A stretch of DNA of 64,000 nt from Crotalaria pallida (taxonomy: Eukaryota; Streptophyta; Magnoliopsida; Fabales; Fabaceae), in assembly GCA_037953625.1 (NCBI GenBank), contig CM075649.1:100569290-100633289 (forward strand). The letters are read 5' to 3'. Both the position numbers and the translations under genes were made by a program. Positions within the stretch are counted from its first letter, which is position 1; every line of letters begins with the position of its first letter. The notes below the pieces were generated by a model. The model was not told the DNA's origin and did not search any database. It saw nothing but the letters and a program-made list of their open reading frames with translations. This document shows positions 55,107 through 64,000 of the stretch, one piece after another.

Positions 55107-56481
55107 TGTAACACCCTAATGATATTTACCCTCAATTGATTTTAGGACTTGAAAATTTTTTCTTTGAATATAATATTTTCATTTGCAATTAGTAGTTTTC
55201 AGAGTGCCAGCTAAAAATACGTTTTACATAAAGCACCGAAGTGCACAACAGTAAAGTTTACAACGTTTTCTTTTACAAATCCAAAATAAATATCCCACAG
55301 AGTTTTTTAGCATCCTTAATAAACAACAGCTATCACATTTTACATATATCTATCCAGAAACAAGATTCAAACATACATTTATTTCGCTTTTTCTTTACTT
55401 GGTTCTTTTTATTAATATTCGTTCTCCATACACATTCTCTATCCACTATCCTACGGTTCAGTACCCTAATCTAACACCCAGTCTTAGTACCCACTAGAAA
55501 CCCAAACCTAAGCTAAGGTAACACTCACTCCTTACCTCGAAACCATGATAGATAAGAAAGTACTGCGAGTTTGAGCCTTGTTTATCTTGTTTGAACTCCT
55601 TAACCCGTAGTCCCTTGAATATTTGATGTCGCCTTAACAGAGCCTTCGAAACGCCGAGGCAAACTTTAGTTTAAGAGGAAATGGAAGGAATAATCTTGGT
55701 TCTTGGAAGTGGTTGAGGTTTAGTGAATATTAATAAAAAGAGCAAAGTTTGAAAGTGAGGTGTAAAAGAGTGGCTTTACTACAAGTGCCCTAGAGGGAAG
55801 ATGAAGAAGACGAAGATGAGGAGTATTACGTATGATAGTGTTGATTGTGGTTTTGCTTTTTATTTCTCTTTGAAAAGATATTATGTGGTCCTGATGAGAA
55901 GCTTCCTTGAGAAGCTTTGGGAAAATGTGGCTGGGATTTATTGGCTTCTGGAGGAAGCCACCAATAGTGAATTGAAAGGGACAACTGTGATGTGAAGGGA
56001 CACACGGTGATTGAAAGAGACATTTGTACGGCTGGCGCAGACGACGATGCGCAAGTTGCTCGATCGAGCATAAGCGCTTGGCGTGATAGGATCTCGGTAG
56101 TCGGGATAGGGGGCATCCACTCGGAATAAGGTAGTAAGGTGGACTGCTCGGCGCGAGGAGCCGAGATATCTTGGCTAGACGGAGGTTTGGCTTAGCCTTT
56201 CGCTAGTCGGCCAGTAGAAGGTCGAACCTTTGGTCGGTTAGTACAAGGTGACTCGCTGTGGTCGACTGCACATGGTTAAGACAAGCGCGTGTAATCGTGG
56301 ATCGTCTAAATATGCTCGGCTTAGATGGGTTCGTGACCCTGCACGTCGCTGGTTGGTCGGCTACGGTTCCCCTATTCTAACATGCTTTTCCCTTAACGCG
56401 TCTCAACTTATTTCTATGATTTCCATTATTTATAATCAGAATCATTTTAATTAAGTTGGATATTAAATTTAGGATGTTACA
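55107..56481 (-). repeat. 5' LTR of the chromovirus, internally deleted
   Basis: 1375 bp. It matches 46517-46740 and 49330-50488 of the 3' LTR closely but lacks the about 1.1 kb between, which includes the 150-bp tandem array. Confidence 0.9.
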
Positions 56482-56486
56482 TTTGG

Positions 56487-57620
56487 CCTCCATCCTGGAC
56501 AACCGGCCCTGAAGGCGAGCGTTTTCTTTGGTAAGCCTCTAGATTGAGTCAGCAGAAGACTTCTCTAAGGAGGCATAATCGGCTTGAGCTTTTGCTAGAT
56601 TTTCGTGATCAAGGCGATTATGCTCCTTGAAGTCGGCCTGAACCTTCCTCAGCTTCTCCTGAGCAAGGTGATCGCGCTCTTCAAAATCAGATCGAGCCTT
56701 CTTCAATTTCTCCTATGCAAGGCTCTCATGCTCCTCAAGTTGGCTGATAGAGTTGGCTTGCCTTATCTGAACCTCACTCAACTTACTGATCTCGGCTTTG
56801 TACCCCTCCTTCTGCTCGATGAAGGTCCACCTCTTCTCCCTCTCCTCGGTCGAGATGGAGCGAGAGATATCATCGGCATGATCAGCCATGCTGTACATGA
56901 GGCAGGAACCACGAAGGAGGTACTTCCTCATTATGTTGGCCTCCTCACGTTGGGAAATACCGTTCTGGTTGCACCACCGTCGATCTTCGGCGGCAAACTT
57001 GATCATGTTTTGGAGCTTGGGAGGAACAACCTCGACACCCCAAACACTGTACTTTGGCATCGAGGGGCCATCAACAGGATCCCTTGTTGGAGGCCCCAAC
57101 CCCGCAGGAATCGTCCCCCTACCTCACGCCATCCTCATCCTTAGGGTCAAGGGCTCGTCATTGGACGCCTCCTCCCTCTCTAATACATTATGGGCGAACT
57201 TGGAAGAAGAAGGGGCAGAGGTCGACGTGGCGTCAAGAGAAATCCGTGAGGACGAGGAAGAGGCACTAGTCAAAATTCGGACCTGTCGTCGCTTCCTGGT
57301 ACGGACAACCTGAGTGGTGGATGAGGGAGGAGCCCTCAAGACAGCAGGAAGAGGAGCTCGAGGAACTCTAACCGAGCTCCCCTTCTTCCTCAGTTCAAAC
57401 TCCTTGGACATGTCTACTGAAAACAAAGAATAGAGTGTTATTCATAAAAAAAATGGAGAAAGAGCTAGGCTTACCAAGTTTCAGCGGAACTAAGTCGGGA
57501 GTAAGGGTAAGAATCTGGAACACGTCCACTCGACCACTCTCCTTGATATAGTTGCGAATGGATAGACAGGTGCTCTGTTCCAAGTTACTCATCCTCGACC
57601 ACTCAGGTTCAAAAGACTAG
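56487..57620 (-). pseudogene. Tat antisense ORF, N-terminal and central parts, copy 2
   Basis: The minus strand begins near 57592 with CLSIRNYIKESGRVDVFQI, the counterpart of copy 1's middle exon. A 58-nt intron (57474-57417) leads to a basic, serine-rich linker (VDMSKEFELRKKG, RTRKRRQ). The conserved block NMIKFAAEDRRWCNQNGISQ and the coiled coil EISKLSEVQIRQANSISQLEE follow (57050-56720), interrupted by a TAG near 56713. The end at 56487 is set by the chromovirus insertion. Alignment by eye with copy 1 shows the same domain order with roughly half the residues identical in the coiled coil. Function unknown. Confidence 0.65.
57417..57474 (-). other. Candidate intron in the antisense ORF, Tat copy 2
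   Basis: Minus strand: AACTTG then GTAAGC (donor at 57474-57473), a T-rich tract and TTGTTTTCAG (AG at 57418-57417). Splicing restores the frame (KL-V-DMSKEF) at the same residue as in copy 1. Confidence 0.65.
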
Positions 57621-57669
57621 GGTCGATGCGTGTAAAAATCCTTAGACAAGGCCAAAGGGAATCGTGGCC

Positions 57670-59145
57670 TGATTGGGGTCTAATATATGATGTTTTCCAA
57701 TAGATTTTATACCCTTTTAACTTACTTTTTGTTTGATTTTCCTAGCAAGTTAGTAGTTTTTAGGATGTTTTCATGTTTAGTTTTAATTCCATTACTCATC
57801 ATTAGTTTAGGTGTTTTTCCACATGTTTTTAGGTGAATAAAGAGTTAACTTTAGTGATCAAGAGAAAAAGAAGTGAAGCAAATGAGTGAAGAATCATGAA
57901 GATGAAGAAAAAGGAATATTTCAGTCTCAGACACGCCCCAACGTGAAGTCCATCCACCCAAGCGTGCGTAATTCGTGCAAAAATTAGAAGAAAAATAGAA
58001 AAAGTTCATCAGTAGGTGCGCCCAGGAGGAAGCACCGCGCGCCCAAACGCACCTGAGATACACGCCCAAGCGGGAAGGCCATGTGCCTGCGAGACCAGAA
58101 ATTGATAGAAGATTGAATTTTTAGAATCCTTCATGAAGTAGAATTGATTTAGAGATAGAAGATAAAAGATTGAAGATTAGAGATAAAAGATAAAAGATAT
58201 AAGATTAGAGATAGAAGATTAAATATGAAGACTCCTTCTTAGTTAGGATCTATCTGATAATTCCTGTTGGAAATAGAAGATTAAATCTTATAGATTTAGG
58301 ATTTATCTTATCGTCAATTATTTATAGGATAGAACCAGTCATGGAAAAATAACACAAAAAGAGGGGAGAAATCCTTAGATTAGAAAAAGAAAAAGAGAAG
58401 GTTCAACAATTCCAAGAAGAAAGTGACAGCTCGTGGAGGGATTGCTCTTAGGGTAACTTCTAATCCATGGCTATGGAGTTATTCTATTCATCTTCTTCTT
58501 CTTTTGTAATGGATCACTAGTTTTCTCATAGGAATATGGTGGATTTGTGTGGATCTTGAGTAGCTTTTCTATTTATGAATTAATGTTTTTTTTATTTAAA
58601 CCAATTGTTTGATTGTAGTTAAATTGTTTTACATAAAAGGGCCCGTTTTATGATTGGTAGTCTAATCCTTCAATTGGAAGATTAGGGATTAGATGTGACC
58701 TTGTAATCAAATAATATAATCACCCGACTTGTAGGGATACTTTTGGGTATTATATAACAATTATTTAATTCCAATGTTATTTATTAAAGGATGTTTAATT
58801 GTTTAATCACTTAAGGGATTAAGAGTTATCAAATTCAATAATAAACGGTAATTACACAAGAGGGATCTAGTAATTACCACCTCTGGAATTGTTCTTGATT
58901 TAATGGAAAATAGAAATTCATAATTAGTAACTATGGTCCTACAATGAAACTATGTTCCTAGCCTTCTCCACAATTGTTCTAAATACCTTTTCTTTTCTGT
59001 TTTGTTATTTAATTAATTCTACACTCTCAAATTTAATAAATCAAACTCAAGTTTCACTAGTAATTACGATTTGTCTAGAATTATTAGAAATAATTTGCAA
59101 TCTCCGAGTGGAACGATAATTTACTTACTCTTTATTATTTGCTGA
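57670..59145 (+). repeat. Athila-like LTR fragment (third subfamily)
   Basis: Opens TGATTGGGGTCTAATATATG and follows the Athila LTR plan of this window to TTTGCAATCTCCGAGTGGAACG near 59095-59116. The terminal ..CCAACA is missing where Gypsy LTR sequence begins. It has no visible second LTR or TSD. Confidence 0.65.
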
Positions 59146-60110
59146 CCCGATCTAGTGTTTAAGATTAAGTCTTCTAGCTTCTAAGGCCTTGGATCTTCAA
59201 GAAAGAACTTAGGTTTTTGGCTTGGTTTCTCCTTCTTCTTCCTCCTAGCTCACGGCCTCCCCTCTATTTTCTATGTGTTGAGAGCTTTGATATGTGCTCT
59301 CAACAAAGGTGTTTGGAAAATGAATGGAAATGAGAGGAATGAATGAGAAGGGGGTGAAAGAAACTAAGGGTGGTGGTTTATATTAGCAATTGGTACACTT
59401 CCTCTTTTACCCTTATCCCATTCGGCCAAGGTACATTCAAGGAAGGGCAGTTTTGGCAACTTGATTTGTTGCATGGGTGGTGCTTAGCAAACCTAGGGAA
59501 ACATGGTGGAGAAAATTAAGGAACTATGTCCCTTAGGTTTAGTTGCCTTCGGCTTCTAGTTAGGGTTTTCTACCCATTTAGTTCCCTTATGGTTCTAATG
59601 CTTAGCCTATAAGCTTCCCAATTTTAACACAAGTGGAGTCATGGCATGCACACCCACACACCCACACCCACACGTATTATGGCATGCACACCCACACACT
59701 CACACGTATCACACCTACACACACACATATTATACACACACCTACTCATACACATATTCATTCATGTTGCACACACATACACGTACACATATATACACTC
59801 ATGCATTATCATGTTCTTGTAATAATTATATTTCACATAGTCCTATTTATACAAAACCGTACATACACACATCTTCATGCATTCATAAATCTTTTTAAGC
59901 ATAAGAATTTGCAAACGCACAACTATTCTAACTCAATTTCCAAAACTCATAGTAGTATTTCAGAAAAAAATCATCTCTTTAAAGTCACTCTTTACCTTGA
60001 AGACGTTACTTAGAAAATTTATTTAAGAAATTATTCTTTCAAGAACACTTTTCTCAAAAATAAGTCCTTTTAGTATTTTAATCAATACGAGGAATTTGCG
60101 GGGTGTTACA
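59146..60110 (-). repeat. Truncated 3' LTR of the LARD-like element
   Basis: The minus strand opens TGTAACACCCCGC. The expected other end (like TGTAACAGCCCG at 61318) is not present at 59146. It contains a long CA-rich tract. Confidence 0.6.
59640..59800. repeat. CA-rich low-complexity tract
   Basis: Irregular CACACCCACA and ACACACAT repeats. It opens spurious His/Thr-rich frames. Confidence 0.85.
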
Positions 60111-61302
60111 TTCTCCCCAACTTAAAGATTTCTCGTCCCCGAGAAATACGCTGTGGGTTGGGCAGCAGGGCACAAAATCCTCACGTCACTTTGATTCCTA
60201 TAAAAATACTTCTTCTCTCACTTTGTGGTCGTATCCCATTTTCACTGGTCTAAGTCGCCTTGCCGTGTTCCTCATTTGTTCCTTTCAGACGAAGAAATTC
60301 CACTCGTATCATCACTTGTGCGTCGAATCGGGTTAAGTCCATCGGACTAACCGAAGACGTCGCTCCCTTAACTGATTGTCGTCACAGAAAGTCCAACCAT
60401 AGGTACGGACTTAGGGGAAAGTCAAACAAACCAACATTCATACGTCTCCATAAGCAAGGATTTTATCTAAGAATCCTTAAATAATCATTATTCTCTACGA
60501 CTCGGGTCCCTACTACCTCACAATAACCACTCCTTCCTTCAATTCTTCTTCTAAGTCTAGGGTTTTCGTCTATCATTTTCTAGCTTAAGGGAAATCCCAT
60601 TACCACATAGACTTCACCCTTGATCATCTTATTTCCTAATTAGGGTGTAAGGCAATCCTAATTCTCAAATTTTCCTCAAAATTCCTCTAAGGGCTGGTAA
60701 CATATGCCTCTTTTCCTTCCTTGTGGCTCCCCAACTTTGATTCAACTTATAACTACCTCACGATGATCTTACAACCTTAACCAGCTTAGACTATTTCTCC
60801 TTCCCCAATCACTCAAACCTGAAACTATTTGGGGTAATTAGGGCACTTCCAACTCTACAATTTGGGCTAAAAGTCGTAAATAGATTTGGTAAAGCTACAA
60901 TCCGATAAAGGTTCATGAAGGAAAGGGTTCGAATAACAAAACTGCTTTGTTGAAACAATTCAACAAGCACGGAATTTCAGGTAAGGTACACTACATCCTC
61001 AAGGGTACTGACTATCCCTATATGTATCTGAGAGCATGCTAAGATCAACAATTCTAAGTCTAACCATTGCTAATGAAACATCAGGGGTATAGGGCACTAA
61101 TTGCAGGATCCATTCAGGGTCTACTCTTATAGAGCCAAAAGGTTCCTTAAACTAATACAGTCAGTGCTAAGCTACAAACTAATCCATGTCCTAAGAGGCA
61201 AAAGCTTATCCTCCTATTCCTACTCAAATACTAACAAATACACAGAGTCACACACAACAAAGCATGTAAGCCCATGCTTAAGGCCACTAAGGATTACCAT
61301 AA
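60111..61302 (-). other. Internal region of the LARD-like element
   Basis: Adjacent to the LTR, the minus strand reads CTCGGGGACGAGAAATCTTTAAGTTGGGGAGAA, comparable to the 3' end of chromovirus pol plus a polypurine tract. The rest shows no recognisable domain. Confidence 0.5.
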
Positions 61303-61314
61303 GCTCTGATACCA
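61303..61314 (-). other. Primer-binding site of the LARD-like element (tRNA-iMet type)
   Basis: TGGTATCAGAGC on the minus strand, three bases from the LTR end. Confidence 0.85.
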
Positions 61315-61317
61315 TTC

Positions 61318-64000
61318 TGTAACAGCCCGATTTTCGTAAGCCAAAATATTTAACTTTGTGTATTAAAATTTACCAAAAATGAGGCCAATTTTTTTTTTTA
61401 AACATTTGAAGTGTCCATGATACGAGTGTCCTTCTTTACTGAAAATCGAGTTGTTACTAAAATCGTTCATCTTCATAAAGTGGCTTGATTCAAAAGCATA
61501 ATAACATTTTCCCAAAAGGTTACATTGTTTGTTCTTTCAAAATAGAGCATTCCATGCTACAGAATTAAAACTTGGCTTAGTTACATAATTGGCACATTGC
61601 TTGGTAATCCTTGACTCAAAACACAAATCATAACTTAAAACTAACTTTATTACTATCGCTTCCGCTGCGCTACTCTGATGAAGACCATCGGATGCAGCTT
61701 CCCTTTCCTCTTGCACCTTTTCTTAATCCCCGAAAGTGAAGTCGTTTCTGTCATTACTTTCTTGTTGACGCTAAGCTCCAGCTCTAACTCATTCAGAGTG
61801 ATGAACTCCACGTGATATTCTGTCTGCCCGTTGAGATATCAGCAGTACCAATATGCCAACGAACAGGAGAGAGTAAGCGATCCGAACGACGCATCGTCGA
61901 CGGTGTGGAATTACGATAGGCAAGATAGAAGGACCATACAACACACAATAAAATACACAAGCATACAACAACCAAATAGATTATTGACATCGTCATCATT
62001 ATCATTTTACATTATTAGTCTTATTATTATACTTTCTCATTCTTCTTTACTTTCACATCTTATAAACATTCTTTCTTTTTCTCATTCCTTTTCTCTCTCA
62101 TACTCATGATCTCTTCATACAACATATCATCGGGTACTCATTTCGTCCTCGGTTATCACTCACGTCTACATCTCCTCGGTCTCCATCCAAACCTAGGCGG
62201 AAGCAAACATGAGTACAAGACCTTTACCGTGCGGGCACGACAGCTGTCACAACACAAATGGCTCCAAGCCAGGAGGACTCAGCCTCAATAATATCAATAA
62301 CAATCATGGCACACTGCCTCGCAGTGGCAAACAAAATGCCCCACTCCAGTCCCTCTCACTGTTCTCGATTTGCAATCTAGGGGGCGACAGTATGTTTCTA
62401 GTGGGCCCGCAGAACTTGCCACGGCATTAGACCCAGTCCCCACCACGTTAGTGCGCCACCTGTGGAGTTCGTTCTGCTTAGAAACACACTCTAGACTTCT
62501 TGACGTTTCACCGTCATCGTCCTCCCCTAATGCAATCTCGTCCTAAGTATCCGCAGATACTTATCGTTTCTTCCTCTCCACTACTTCGCACTCTCATACC
62601 TCACCACACATGTCTTTTAAGTCTTTTATCTTTCAATTAACCTAAGGTCGGCCCGTCCTTCGTGCAACCCTTCAACGAGTCCCGACCACTACTTTGCACA
62701 GCCTTTCTCTCATCATTTCTCACATAGCACAGAGCTGGGATCACATCATTAAACTCTCATCTCTTTACCAATCCTTCTCAACATTCTCAATCTTTTCCAG
62801 AAACATCTCACCCTTCCCAAAACACAATTTCATAACTCATTGGAAATTCTCGTATCACAAGCTTTCGCAAAATATCCCTTCGAAAACTTTCGCATAACAA
62901 TCTATTCTCACCAATATTCACAAAAATATTGTTTCAAAAATAACTTCTCAAAATGTCATTCCAAAAACTTTATCAGAATGGTTTATTCATAAAACCTCCC
63001 TCAAAACTGTGTCCCTTCATAAAAACTTTTTCAAAAAGATCGTTTCACAAAAATTCCTTTGAAACATTGTTTTACAAACTCCTTCAAAATCTTATTTCAA
63101 AAACTTTTCAAAAATTTCGCTTCCCAAGTCTTTGTCCAAAAACTTTTTTTCAAAAACCCCTTTCCATAAGTCTCCTCTTCACAAATCCCTTTAAAAAAAT
63201 CTCTTTTCAAAAACCCCTTTTTAAAAACACATCGTTGCTGAGCGCTAGTGGAGGAGCAAGCTCAACTCAACACTAGCTCCCAGTCTAAAACCAAAAACAA
63301 AGGAGCTCAGCTCCGCTCAATCTCATCTCACATCCACTTCCACATTACTTTTCCCAGCTCTGGCTCGTTCTCAACATTACCATCAATTCATTCCCCAATC
63401 TCAACTCTTTCTTTCTTTCTTATTGCGTCTTTACTTTCAATCCCATTATCTTCTTAACTTATTTCTTTCGTTTTCATTCTCATTCAGTATGCCAGAGATG
63501 TCCATCAATAGTTTACTCATCATAACCAATAATAATAAGCAATCAAACATAATTAAATAAAAACATGCTATCAACATCACACAATAATAGTGTGGTCATA
63601 GTCACCTTCGTATAAGTGGCCACACAATCAAACAATTGCCACTTATACTACTGACTCCTAACCACTAAGTTCCAATCTTTGAGATGATTCGGAACGTCCT
63701 AATATGTCACCTAAACACCACAGTGTCTTAGGATAGCTTCTCTCTCACCTGAGGTCCAGCGATTTAGTGCGTACCGTCCCCACGTATCCTTTGTGCTGCC
63801 GGCTGCCCCAATCCCTTGTCTTTAAGATTTCCTCGTACTAAATAAAATACACTTACGTTATTTTCTTGTACTAAGAAAATCTTTTCTTAGTTCGTGACAC
63901 TTTCCGTTCTTAATCGAAAGACTTAAAAAAACACTACTGTTTTGTCAGGAAAATTCTCATATTTTCTAGCACTTTAATTACTTTATAACCTTTTGAAAAC
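61318..64000 (-). repeat. 5' LTR of the LARD-like element (incomplete at window end)
   Basis: The plus strand begins TGTAACAGCCCGATTTTCG, so the LTR ends GGCTGTTACA in element orientation. The interior is non-coding: a GCTTCCGCTGCGC box near 61660, a GGGGGCGACAGTATG box near 62380, and many CAAAAA(C/T)CCCTTT-like short imperfect repeats at 62880-63220. Confidence 0.65.

Larger units (their letters stand above)
46517..56481 (-). mobile_element. Tekay-like chromovirus (Ty3/Gypsy), full-structure but degenerate
   Basis: Perfect TSD TTTGG (46512-46516, 56482-56486) and LTR ends TGTAACA/TGTTACA. Read right to left: 5' LTR (55107-56481), tRNA-iMet primer-binding site, gag, protease, reverse transcriptase, RNase H, integrase, chromodomain, polypurine tract, 3' LTR (46517-50488). 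The 3' LTR holds a Copia solo LTR; the 5' LTR lacks about 1.1 kb. Multiple stops and frameshifts in the coding region. The chromodomain and the ending DEISISGRGL place it among plant chromoviruses. Confidence 0.9.
45731..57669 (+). mobile_element. Second Tat-like copy (fragment), split by a chromovirus
   Basis: Colinear with 2400-4440 of the first Tat copy: non-coding block, then the antisense ORF. A 9.97-kb chromovirus insertion (46517-56481, TSD TTTGG) cuts the antisense ORF. Gag-protease is absent on the left, and the right end is cut by an Athila LTR fragment at 57670. The left boundary is approximate. Confidence 0.65.
59146..64000 (-). mobile_element. Non-autonomous (LARD-like) Gypsy element, running off the window
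   Basis: Minus orientation: a right LTR from 61318 past the window end, a primer-binding site (61303-61314), about 1.2 kb of internal DNA without recognisable coding, a purine tract and a left, truncated LTR (59146-60110). A small non-coding body between Gypsy LTRs suggests a LARD or a large deletion derivative. Confidence 0.6.

Noticed and set aside
59633..60013. His/Thr-rich open frames of about 85-126 codons
   Set aside because: They are products of the CA-rich low-complexity tract with no conserved domain.

Overview
This is a 64 kb piece of a flowering-plant nuclear genome. I cannot name the species; the mix of LTR retrotransposon lineages with Stowaway-type MITEs would suit a eudicot with a repeat-rich genome. 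There is one convincing host gene, a nine-exon glycoside hydrolase family 3 beta-glucosidase on the minus strand (29905-39633). Nearly everything else is transposable-element sequence, much of it nested, and many insertion boundaries can be read exactly from terminal TG..CA dinucleotides and 5-bp target-site duplications (TSDs).

Left block (1-28938). A Tat-like Ty3/Gypsy element (gag and protease, no reverse transcriptase, plus a spliced antisense ORF) carries an inverted Athila-like element (5526-27773, TSD GAAAG). That element is in turn hit by a second Athila-like element in opposite orientation (7437-20962, TSD GAATA) and by a Sirevirus-like Copia element (from about 21825). Inside the second Athila, a Gypsy solo LTR sits in gag (9081-14444), another Gypsy solo LTR sits inside that one (11174-13776, TSD TAAAG), and a Sirevirus-like solo LTR sits in its 3' LTR (18320-19969). 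This gives five levels of insertion. The Copia element is chimeric: its integrase runs in frame into a second plant transposon-type protein where reverse transcriptase and RNase H should be.

Middle block (28939-41812). The beta-glucosidase gene has canonical splice sites throughout, 602 codons including the stop, and both catalytic residues. Its second intron holds a Copia element whose two LTRs are inverted relative to each other. Its seventh intron holds two opposed tRNA-like promoter modules. About 60 bp upstream of its TATA box begins a cluster of seven Stowaway-type MITEs or fragments.

Right block (41813-64000). An unidentified minus-strand ORF and LTR-like sequence with palindromic motif arrays are followed by a second Tat copy (about 45731-57669). 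That copy is split by a chromodomain-containing Tekay-like Gypsy element (46517-56481, minus, TSD TTTGG), which itself holds an Angela-like Copia solo LTR (47300-48790). Then come an Athila LTR fragment and a non-autonomous Gypsy element that runs off the window end.

None of the retroelements looks able to transpose alone. Several keep gag and protease but lack reverse transcriptase. The most notable observations are the antisense ORF with an intron conserved in two Tat copies, the Copia integrase fusion, the TCGA-centred palindrome arrays shared by different LTR families, and the host gene's tolerance of a self-inverted Copia insertion.
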